A stretch of 64,000 nt of DNA from Cylindrodendrum hubeiense (Eukaryota > Ascomycota > Sordariomycetes > Hypocreales > Nectriaceae): contig JAANBB010000188.1 in assembly GCA_014621425.1 (NCBI GenBank), forward strand, positions 1 to 64,000. The letters are read 5' to 3'. Every line of letters starts with the position of its first letter. The first letter of the stretch is position 1. The notes under the pieces were generated by a model, which was not told the DNA's origin, made no database searches, and saw only the letters and a list, made by a program, of their open reading frames with translations. Position numbers and translations under genes: made by a program. Of this stretch, positions 23,373 to 32,117 are shown piece after piece.

Positions 23373-23572
23373 CACGTGCAGCTCACGGCGCCGTTGTTCA
23401 ACCGTGCAGTCAGGTCCAGTCGACAATGTGCTATCGTTGTTTGGGCGGTTTGTGCCTGGTGTCTTTCCCCTTTGGGTACTGCATCAGAGGTGCATTCCGC
23501 AGCGCGGGGCAACCACACGTGACTGCGAGCCAACCAATCGGCCCACGTGTATGCGCCCTTTGCGCCTATAAG
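23373..23572. promoter_or_regulatory. Shared promoter with three CACGTG sites, CCAAT and TATA-like box
   Basis: Between the divergent Tctex and VTC1 genes there are CACGTG palindromes at 23373-23378, 23516-23521 and 23544-23549. The last reads CACGTGGG on the minus strand, the high-affinity form for Pho4-type bHLH regulators (NUC-1 in Neurospora). A CCAAT box is at 23534-23538 and a TATAAG element at about 23567-23572. The sites lie about 315-490 bp upstream of the VTC1 start codon. In yeast VTC1 belongs to the phosphate regulon, so phosphate-starvation control is a reasonable inference. CACGTG is also bound by other bHLH factors, so the regulator is not proven. Confidence 0.55.
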
Positions 23573-23859
23573 TGGGGCAACTGCTCCTCCCTGGGCAATG
23601 CTACTGATGAACGGCTGGCGACTGGCACGGAACGGCTCTTCTCTGCCAATACAACTTTGCTCTGTATCCCACCACTGGTCTTTTCCAACATCCACGCACA
23701 CACTCCAGTTTTTCAATTGCAGGCATCACATTTCAGCTACCGCACACCCAATCGACTGATTGTCCTTTATTGCTTTGGCAGACTTAACCGAGCTCTCTCG
23801 ACAGCGCGCCATCTTGCACCCAGCCTCGTCACACTCGAACAGCACCCTACTACGCAATC

Positions 23860-24332
23860 ATGTCTTCTCAGCCTCTCCTCCAGACTGCTCCTGGTCCGTA
23901 CGCCCCCATCCCGGCTTGGCGAATGGGCCAATTCATATCTACAATGCTCGCGGGGTTTGGCTAACATAAATCACAGGCAAGCGCATCGCCCTGCCCACCC
24001 GTGTCGAGCCCAAGGTCTTTTTCGCGAACGAGCGAACTTTCCTGTCATGGCTCAACTTCACCGTTATTCTCGGTGCCCTCGCCATTGGCATGCTCAACTT
24101 CGGTGACCGCGTCGCTTTTATCTCGGCGTTCCTGTTCACCGGCGTCGCCATGTTGACCATGCTGTACGCTCTGGTGACCTACCACTGGCGAGCCAAGTCG
24201 ATCCGAATGAGGGGCCAGGCCGGCTTCGACGACCGATTCGGTCCTACCTTCTTGGCCATCATTCTCCTGCTCGCCGTGGTGGTCAACTTCGTCCTCCGCA
24301 TCACCGACCAGTCCAAGAAAAACGCGAACTAA
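23860..24332 (+). CDS. vtc1: Vacuolar transporter chaperone subunit Vtc1
   Basis: Exons 23860-23893 and 23977-24332 encode 129 residues, the length of yeast Vtc1. After MSSQPLLQ comes the conserved basic entry ([20 protein letters not shown]), then three membrane helices at about residues 33-52, 57-80 and 100-119. The arginine-containing N-terminus and the RTFLSWLNF motif are typical of the DUF202/VTC1 domain. Vtc1 forms the membrane channel of the VTC complex, which makes polyphosphate from ATP and passes it into the vacuole or acidocalcisome. It has no catalytic domain of its own and needs Vtc4. The first exon is set by frame: only the GTCCGT donor joins PG to KRIALP. Neighbouring CACGTG sites suggest phosphate-responsive expression. 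Confidence 0.95.
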
Positions 24333-24760
24333 ATCGCGACCGAGGCTCTGCCTATGCACTTGATATACGGGGCTGCGATGGGACATATATTCTAGGAGGA
24401 GACTGGGTGGAAGACTGAGCGGGAGACTGGGCAGGAGAGTGATAGACTGTATTGGAAGGATGGGGGATTAAGTCGTTCGGATCATATCAATATTTGTGGT
24501 CGACAGGCGTTAGTACTGGGGGTGTCATGAGTTTTCGGTATTAGGTATTGCAATTCCAATTCCATACAAGCAAAACAGGCTGTTTTGATCCGTAATCTGG
24601 GTATCTCGAAAATCCTGCTATCCTGCCTACAACCCACGCAATTGCCTTCTAACGCCGATGTTTCTCTGGATCCCATCACAAAATTTTACGGCCCACACAT
24701 CGTGGGTCCTTTCCCATCACGTCCGAGATTTTATCCCTCATGGTTTCCTCTTTTCTCTGT
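24333..24760. other. Convergent intergenic region
   Basis: 3' ends of VTC1 and the Alba-like gene. It has repeated GGAGACTGGG-like motifs at about 24397-24436 (three loose copies) and otherwise nothing notable. Confidence 0.5.
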
Positions 24761-25369
24761 TCAGGCCTGGGATGTGATATCCCGTTTCGACTTGAGCTCC
24801 GGGACGGGAGCAACCGACAGGAATACCCGCATTGACTTGACCGATCGGGCCGAAGGTCTGGGGAGCACGGCATCCTCAAACCGGCTGTGCATGACTTCGA
24901 AGTCGTCGCTGTCCTCGTCCTCGTCCTGTCTCTTCCCTAGCACAGTCTCCTCCACGACATCCCGCTTCTTGGGTTCCTCCGGTAAATCAAACAGCTGATT
25001 GTATTGGTACCAGGTCCTGCCCTCCTCGCCGAGAACCCTCTTGCACTGCTCCACAATGGTGATCAACTTGCACACGTCCGCAGTCCGGGTATAGAGCAAA
25101 GCTACTCGTGGCTGTTCAGCTTCGGCTAGGAGATGGCTGGTGATGTACGTGACGCGCTTGCGGATCTGGGTAGAGGAGATGACGGAGGCGGCGAGGACGT
25201 CATACTTGGGCGCAAGCTCTGCGACGATGGATTCGTGGGGACCTATGAGGGACGGGTTCGCCGGTTGCGCATTTCTGGTTCGGGCTCGCTTTGAGCTATC
25301 GGTTTCTTTGGGTAGGCTCGTAGCATGTTTTCTCTTGCCAGAGTCATCGTCGTGTCTCGGGGCGGCCAT
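24761..25369 (-). CDS. Alba-like domain protein (possible RNase P/MRP-type subunit)
   Basis: This single-exon gene encodes 202 residues. The N-terminus is basic (KRKHATSL, SSKRARTR), which could be a nuclear signal. The centre (about 45-125) has the pattern of an Alba fold: SSTQIRKRVTYITSHLL, RVALLYTR and DVCKLITIVEQCKRVL. In eukaryotes Alba-type proteins such as Pop6/Rpp25 and Pop7/Rpp20 bind RNase P and RNase MRP RNA. The conserved tail has WYQYNQLFDLPE followed by an acidic region around a KR(Q) motif. Which Alba subfamily it belongs to cannot be decided by eye; a general RNA-binding role is the safer statement. Confidence 0.6.
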   Translation of the reverse strand: MAAPRHDDDSGKRKHATSLPKETDSSKRARTRNAQPANPSLIGPHESIVAELAPKYDVLAASVISSTQIRKRVTYITSHLLAEAEQPRVALLYTRTADVCKLITIVEQCKRVLGEEGRTWYQYNQLFDLPEEPKKRDVVEETVLGKRQDEDEDSDDFEVMHSRFEDAVLPRPSARSVKSMRVFLSVAPVPELKSKRDITSQA

Positions 25370-28300
25370 CTTGACTTGACAAGGAAGAAAGAAAGTTGCA
25401 AGTGACTGTGGGGGGGTAGAAAAGTTGTGGATCGTCTGGGGTTCGGCTTGGCACGGCCGACTGCATATGCATGGCGGCTGATGTCAGATAGAGAATACCA
25501 GAGTGAGAGATGAGCTCTACCACCTCCGAAAAGATCTCCGAAAATGGAGTCTCAGGGCACAAGATACACGAATTGACATACTGATGCATGTATGGGAGTT
25601 GCTCTGGGACTTTCAAGCATAATAGGTACGTGTCTGAAAATCCTCTCATCGTGGGAGTCTTAGTTTAGAGCATTGTAGCTTCCTATCATATTAGGCCTCT
25701 CTATTCCAATCCGAGTATCTGGAGGGGCTGTGAGAGCATGATGCACCATAAGAGGTTTCGACTAGGTATGGGAGGCCATCAACTGAGATCAGAGCTACGC
25801 GTGTGTCCCTTTGGACAGTTCAAGTTGAAGCACGTGGGCTTGGAGGATCAAAGATCACGTGATTCCTTCTTTCAATTCGGCGAGGTGGAGCGCTAGCTCA
25901 CTGCGTGTCTCAGCGCTAGTTGATCGGAATGCCTGACTCCTGAGCTCGAACTTGGCGAAGCCGAGGCAGGGCTGCTTGCATTTATTAGTCCCTTATCTAC
26001 AGCATCCCACCACTCCAAAAGATTTGACAAGCCGGGTGACCTCCTACCGGGTTCTGCTCTTCCTTGCTCATCGGTACCAGATCTCCCCCGTGCTTGCACA
26101 GGCCACCGGCAGCCCTGAAGCAGACGACAAGCTGCCCGGGGCATCCGCTTTGACGAGGAAATGGATGACGAGTCTAAGGCGACATGCGGTGGGGCGGGGA
26201 TAAGTTCCGCCAGAAGCATCTCAAACCCGCTCAAAACCTCAGTCTAACGATGGGGCCAGGCGACGCCTGCATATCGTGGGATACCAGGCCAGCCATCCGG
26301 TTTGCTCCCCGGAGTTGGGTATGCGGCCGGTGGGGCAGTGGCGATAGCACGATACGAGCTGGCCAGCTGTCGAGCTCGAAAAAGGGAGCAGGGAGCTTGG
26401 GCCTTGCGAGGCTTGCTCCCGTCGTTAGGGCGCCCAGTTAAAGCCATGCCACGCCGACAAAGGATTGGAGACGACGATCGCTTCTCGTACCGATGTATCG
26501 CACTAACAATACTCATGGGTGACGACCAAGTGGGGCGTGATAGTGTTGGCTGCAGCGACTCACCACGCCGTGGCCCACACCCTCAGTTGAAGCTGAGTGT
26601 GTGTCATGGTCGCACTGTCAGACGTGCAATCGCCGTACCTGCACCAACTGGAGGAATGATTGACAAACGCAAGCGACGAGTGATTGGGGTGGCATGAGGC
26701 AAGGAAGCGAATGTCGCATGAGCTGGAAGAGGAGCGCAGCGGCCGGCGCTTGGAGGCACATCTCGTTGTTTATGTTTTCTTTTGGGTTGTTGTTGTTGGG
26801 GTTGGCGCAGAATTAGCCATGTCACCTCGCCAGCGATCTGGAATGGAAACGAAGGTATCCATGTACCTCCTCTTTATGCTTTTGCCCGACTCGCCTTACT
26901 CATTCACCGGAGCGGAGGCATACTCAAGTTGCTTTGCATCAAGCCATTAGGCCGTGACCGAAATGCACCACAGCTGGCTCTTTGACCTCTCATAGGCGAT
27001 CGACTTGCGCTGGTCCTCCACAGCCCATGCCCTCGCCGCAGCCGACTGACTCTTGTCTTACACTAGGGCAACTGCGAAGTCGAAGCGTAAGAGTCGCGGA
27101 TACATCCCGATCCCATCTCGCGGGCGAGGACGGATTGCACCTTATGGGGCCAAGTACGTACCGACATACACACGTTTCCAGCACTTGCACGACCTTGATA
27201 CCTTGATAGCGCAAGGCACAGCCCGGCCGGAGTGAGTCTATGTACATATCGGTAGGACGTGCACTCGGGGCAAGTCGCCGATAATCTGGATCCATCCATC
27301 AGCCATGTCCTGCCATGCGGCAGTTGGTCTCCGTACCAAGGGAGCCATCACAGTGGTCTAGGTGCCACCCCTGGCGCTCTCATCGATAGTGCAGTACGCA
27401 GTACGCAGTACTTTGATACTGGCGTACCCCTGGAATACCTGGCGACCTGAGTGGTAGCCTGCTAGGCGGCCTAGTCCGATCTGTAACTGTGCATGTCGTG
27501 AATTTACGTTGATCCGTCATGCTGTTGGCGGGCCACTGCACGCACCTCGGCAACGGGCTGCTTGCCTGCTTGCGCACCGGTCTGCCTGACTGCCTGCTGC
27601 TGGTAGGTAGGTACTGTACTTGATGCACCCTTCGCTGCGAGGCAGCGAGGGCCTTGCCAGCTCGGGTGTGCCACTCTCACCTCACCACCAAAGGAATCCG
27701 TGGGGCGAGCTGGTGGACATGCTGCTGGGGGTGCGCCCCCCGGTCTTATTGGGCGCTGGGGGACTCGACTCTAGCGTGTGGTACAGCGTGTTCCAGCGCT
27801 GAGAAGCCTGCTGGGTCCTGTTGAGTGGGTGCTGGTGGGCGCTCCGAGGCCGCTGAATGGACAGCTGCTGGACTTCTCGGCCCCCCTTGCGCCTTGGCTG
27901 CTGGTCCACCCCCCCAAAACAATCTCCCTCCCCAGGCCCGCCCGCCCGCCGACCGGCGTCGCCTCAGGCCGTCGGGGGCGGACGGGTCGTCAATCAATCA
28001 CTCAATCAAGTCAGTTTAGCAGTCATCAATCAATCAGTCTATCGAGTGCGTTTGTCTGCCTCCCTGCCCGGTGCCACTGCCACGGCCAAGGCCTCCCTCC
28101 GTCCCCTTTTGACTTTACTTGACGGGCCCCCAACACGCATTTCCCCTCCTTCCCCTTCGCACCTTCCGTTGCGCCTGCTCTTGCATTTGCACTCTCACAT
28201 CGCACTTGCACTTGCACCTGCACCCCCCATTTTCCCATTTCCTGCTTTCCCTCGCTCCCTCATTTCACTTTCTTCCCTCTTACACGCTCCCTTCTCCCAT

Positions 28301-28770
28301 CGCCCTCGCACACACTCTCTCCCTCCTCACTCAACGCTCTCTGTGGCCCAGAGATCACGATCCGAGGCTTTCGCTAGCGCTCGATCACCTCCCCTTTCTC
28401 TTCTCGCCGGCTTTTGTCTGCCTAGCCCTTGTCGCTGCCGTCGCTGGCCGCCCCAAAACACCCCCCGTTTCTGGCCTGTTTGAGGGGCCACATCATCACC
28501 CCTTTGCCTGTTGCGCCCGACTCCGATCGTCCGACCTGCAAGCGAGCCTGGTTACGTCAGCCTTGCCTGCAGCACCCAACGCCCACCCAGCCCCAACCAA
28601 CACAGCACCGCCCGCTGCGCCCGTGCGCCCGGTGATTCCGTCGCATTCGCGCATCTTCGCGCATCGCTCCGTCGTCGCGCCTTTGCGCCTTTGCGCCTCA
28701 CTCTCCTTGTTGCGTTTCTATCGCAACACGCTTCTTGACTTTTCCCTTCGGCTCCCGGACAGGGCATGCT
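25370..28770. other. 3.4-kb gene-free region and AHC1 leader
   Basis: The left part is the promoter of the Alba-like gene and holds two CACGTG sites 25 bp apart (25831 and 25856). The middle has a 7-bp GCAGTAC triplet repeat (27391-27411). From about 28035 to 28770 the plus strand is strongly pyrimidine-rich (CCCTCTTACACGCTCCC-like tracts), which suits a long transcribed leader of the next gene. The absence of stops there opens three overlapping frames that I reject as genes. No other coding region is seen. Confidence 0.5.
27391..27411. repeat. 7-bp tandem repeat, three copies
   Basis: GCAGTAC is repeated three times without interruption in non-coding DNA. Confidence 0.9.
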
Positions 28771-30675
28771 ATGTTCCGATTTTGGGCATCCGACCCTCGG
28801 GGAAGTGACAGGCTCGATGCGCCACAGCCGATCGCGGACCTAGTCAAGCCACACCACTCATCCATCTTGCACAACACTTCAACGATAACGTCTTCCAACG
28901 TGCAGCCTCCCAAGAGGAGGCGGGGAAGCTTCGACGACCTGAACAAGTCGCCGGATCATGCCTCACCTGCTAAAAGGTTTAAGACCGACTTCGACGTTCT
29001 TGGCGATGCGCCCGCGGCTTGCGACGCAGCGGCGCATTCGGAACCTGTAATCGCTGACCTTGAGACCGCGCGTGATGAGATCCGCCACCAGTTCGGCCTT
29101 GAGATCCTACTCAAGCACGACGAGCTGAGACTCATCAACCAGGAACTTGCCAAATGCCAGGTTGCGCTTGAGCAACTGCGACGATGTCACCTCATTCCCT
29201 ATCCCGTCAACTGTCCTACTCCTGAACAAATGCTCGGCATTAGCGCTGGAAAGGGCCCTGCCCTGAAGTCACACCCCGGAGAGCCCGTCCCCCGATGGGC
29301 CCCTCCGTTTGGTGTTGTCGACGGACCTTATGCCCGACATTATGCCAAGTGGCTAATCCCCGACCCTTCCTTCGATGGGGTCCAGCCCGAGTGGCAGTTC
29401 ACTCCTGAGGCGACACGCTCTAGGTCTTCCTTCACGGAAGGTCGAACCACTAGGAACAGCCTCACTGATCCTGGAACCGTTCTCAAGGGCCGTTCTGTTC
29501 GTGGCGCGGGAGGCCAAAAACTCCAGTCACTGTCCAACGGCTATCCTCAACCAAAGGAAAAGGCAGGGCCCTGCGTCTTGAAACGTGCAGATGGCCAGAC
29601 AGTCAAGCTGGTCTGCCTGGACTGCAACCGCGAGAACTTTTCAAGTACCCAGGGCTTCATCAACCATTGCCGTATTGCCCATAAGCGGGACTTCAAGAGC
29701 CACGAGGAAGCAGCTGTGCACAGTGGCCAACCCCTCGAAGTGAATGACGGCGGTTCCATTGTTGGAGAAGAGAAGGCGCCGGCGACTGCGCCAATAGCGA
29801 CCTCTGTGCATCCTTTTGCGCGCCCCGATGTGACTGAACAGCAAGCTTATGTCGCTCTTCGATCCAGGATTGCAGACTCTCTCAAGCTTTACCACCAAGG
29901 CAAGCTGCCTGGTGTCACTTGCATTCCCTCTCTCCCTGCTGAGAACTCAGAACCCCCTAAGAACCAAGAAAAGAAGGCTGGCACCCTTGACTTGGCTCCG
30001 GAAATGCCTCACCTCTCTCGTCTTTTGCTGAGCCGGAAGTTTGACGGTAATCTTCGCGATCTGGTTGCAGATGCAAAGACCAAGGTGGATTTGGAGGATA
30101 TTACTCCTGGCGAGGAGTCGGAAGTCACCGATTTCCCTGCTGGGGGTAGTAATGGAAAGCCAACATCCACAGTTCGCACTCCTGTCGTCATGCGCGTTCC
30201 CACCAGGATTACCCAATCCCCAGGACCTATCGGTTCTTCTGGTCGTCCTACTAGCAGCAAGGGTCGCGCTCCCCCGATCTCCTTCGTTACTCCGCCAAAC
30301 TCGGCTATGGGCTTGGGTGTGAAGCATGGCTCCAACACCCTGTTATCTGACGAGGATATGGATATAGAGGACGTTGATCTGAGCCCCAACACTCTTGTTA
30401 GCAACAATGCACCTTCTCTGGTTAGTGATGACGGAGAGTATGACGACTCCGACGATGGATCATCTGTTTCCGAAGCTAGCGACAACCTCGGTTCTGGATC
30501 CGTCTCGGACGTGGCCGAGATCACTTTAGACGACGAGCAAGATCCTCGTTCATTGCGTCGGGGATCGAGCGGTGTGTCCGGTACCGTGAGGCTCCGGAAG
30601 GATGACCCTAAGCACGTCACCTTCATGAGCCCTGTCAAGAACAGCACCAAGGACCGACGACCTCGGAAGGTCTAG
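28771..30675 (+). CDS. ahc1: Ahc1-like ADA histone acetyltransferase complex subunit
   Basis: A single exon encodes 634 residues from the ATG that begins MFRFWASD. An in-frame TTG 36 bp upstream is not needed. There is a nuclear-type basic patch (PPKRRRGSF) near residue 48 and a likely coiled coil at about 98-138. A C2H2 finger lies at about 282-304 (CLDCN...FINHCRIAH), followed directly by KRDFKSHEEAAVHSG. This finger-plus-SHEEA block is the hallmark of fungal Ahc1 proteins, which tether Gcn5/Ada2/Ada3 in the ADA histone acetyltransferase complex; related blocks occur in YEATS-linked proteins. The remaining C-terminal third is acidic and serine-rich. The function is inferred from that one conserved block, so subunit identity is likely but not certain. 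Confidence 0.7.
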   Translation: MFRFWASDPRGSDRLDAPQPIADLVKPHHSSILHNTSTITSSNVQPPKRRRGSFDDLNKSPDHASPAKRFKTDFDVLGDAPAACDAAAHSEPVIADLETARDEIRHQFGLEILLKHDELRLINQELAKCQVALEQLRRCHLIPYPVNCPTPEQMLGISAGKGPALKSHPGEPVPRWAPPFGVVDGPYARHYAKWLIPDPSFDGVQPEWQFTPEATRSRSSFTEGRTTRNSLTDPGTVLKGRSVRGAGGQKLQSLSNGYPQPKEKAGPCVLKRADGQTVKLVCLDCNRENFSSTQGFINHCRIAHKRDFKSHEEAAVHSGQPLEVNDGGSIVGEEKAPATAPIATSVHPFARPDVTEQQAYVALRSRIADSLKLYHQGKLPGVTCIPSLPAENSEPPKNQEKKAGTLDLAPEMPHLSRLLLSRKFDGNLRDLVADAKTKVDLEDITPGEESEVTDFPAGGSNGKPTSTVRTPVVMRVPTRITQSPGPIGSSGRPTSSKGRAPPISFVTPPNSAMGLGVKHGSNTLLSDEDMDIEDVDLSPNTLVSNNAPSLVSDDGEYDDSDDGSSVSEASDNLGSGSVSDVAEITLDDEQDPRSLRRGSSGVSGTVRLRKDDPKHVTFMSPVKNSTKDRRPRKV

Positions 30676-31561
30676 AAATACTACGATAATACATGGGATA
30701 CGCTCCCCTCGGGCGACTCTCATCCCCTGCACATATCTTCTAGCAACATCAGGCGTCGACGAACTCGCCAATTGTTGGATTCACCTTTTTTCTTGGACCC
30801 CTATCATTTCAAACTTATCGATTTTAGTCACTATGAACTTTTTTTTCCTATGGCAGGCAATGTGGTTGATCAAAGACGGCTGCGTGGTTTCAGTGCGTCA
30901 TGCACGAGGACGCTGGAAACCGGGGCGTCAAATGGGTCTGGGGTATGGGAGTGGCGATTTGTTGCGTTTGCTTTGTTTCCTTTAGAGAAGCACGTCTTTT
31001 TACATCATTCCGGCGCTTGGGGAGACGGAACGGCTTGAGAACGGGGCTTGCACTTTTGCACTTGTGCTTTTTTTTGTTACTTTGCTCAGAATAGCCCCTT
31101 GAAGAAGGGAAGCAGGGAATCCGTGTTGTATGATTTGGGAAGCAGCCCACACAGAACGTTTTGTTGTATCATAGTATCTGTGGAGGGTGCAGGAGAGGAT
31201 CAATACAAAAGAAACACACCGGCTCATGATTGAGCGCCATTGTATTATGACTTGGCATGTTCAAGTACAGCTATTGGAAGTACGTGACGTCTATCGTTGA
31301 GTGACGCTTAGCCGGAGGCAGTTATGCTATTGGATCAATTACGAAGCCCAGGCTAGGATTAAATTTCGCCGCGACGGTATTTCGTTGGGACGATTCACTG
31401 GGCAAACGCATTGGCAAGTTTACGAAGGTAACATGTTGCGAGATTTGTGAACATGAATTAATTAATTAATTAGGTAGTTGGTTGGCTATGTACTCATAAG
31501 TCCCTGCATATATGCGGTTCTCTTTTGGCTCAACAAATGCTCTCGATAGTCATGAATCCAT
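30676..31561. other. Convergent intergenic region
   Basis: 3' sequences of AHC1 and the GPI-protein gene. It includes T-rich runs near 30841-30850 and 31064-31080 and an AATT microsatellite (31456-31472). No coding region. Confidence 0.5.
31456..31472. repeat. AATT microsatellite
   Basis: Four AATT units in a row lie about 90 bp downstream of the GPI-protein stop codon. Confidence 0.9.
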
Positions 31562-32117
31562 TTACAGAAGGGCAGCAATGACACCGGCAACGGCGAGGAG
31601 GACACCACCGGTGTTACGGGCGAGGTCGGCAGCAGCGTTGTCAGTGGTTGAGGGGGTGGATGACTCGATGGCAGTGGCGGAAGACTCGGTGGCGGAGGAA
31701 TCAGCAGCATCAGCGCTGGCAGTCTTGGAGGAGGCAGCGGTCTTGGTAGCAGCGGTGTTGGTGCTGGCGTAGAGAGAGGCGTTGTTGCAGTAGACGGTGA
31801 CATCGTTCTGGGCGGAGCTGGCGCGGGAGTCGCTGGGGCAGTTGTTGTAGCAGCTGGGATATGTTAGCCGTCTAGATGTGAGAGGGAGGGAATATTTGGA
31901 GAGCGTACGTAGCAATGGCCTGGTAGGCGGCGCAGAGGCAGCCGTAGTCGGTGGAGCCACAGTTGGCGGGCTTATTCTCCTCGGTCTCGAGACACTTGGT
32001 CACGATGTAGTCGGCATCGCACTCGGAGGAAGAGCTGGCAGAGACGGCAGTGGTGACGGTGGTCGCGGCGGAGACGCCAGCGGCGGCGAAGAGAGCGAGA
32101 GACAGGATGAACTTCAT
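31562..32117 (-). CDS. GPI-anchored serine/threonine-rich eight-cysteine cell-surface protein
   Basis: Two exons, 32117-31909 and 31853-31562, encode 166 residues. A signal peptide covers about residues 1-17 (MKFILSLALFAAAGVSA). The mature domain holds eight cysteines at 33, 42, 53, 60, 62, 71, 75 and 92, with the motifs CGSTDYGCLC and CYNNCP that mark a common ascomycete family of GPI-anchored Ser/Thr-rich proteins. The spacing differs from the classical CFEM domain, although both have eight cysteines. A Ser/Thr/Ala-rich stalk follows (about 100-148), then a C-terminal hydrophobic tail (GGVLLAVAGVIAALL) that fits GPI attachment. It should sit on the plasma membrane or in the wall. No enzymatic residues are visible. 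The intron is 55 bp. Confidence 0.85.

Noticed and set aside
28119..28808. 229-codon open frame upstream of AHC1
   Set aside because: It arises from absence of stops in a pyrimidine-rich leader, overlaps the AHC1 start in another frame and has no conserved motif.
30009..30650. 213-codon antisense frame in AHC1
   Set aside because: Shadow of the serine- and acid-rich C-terminal region.
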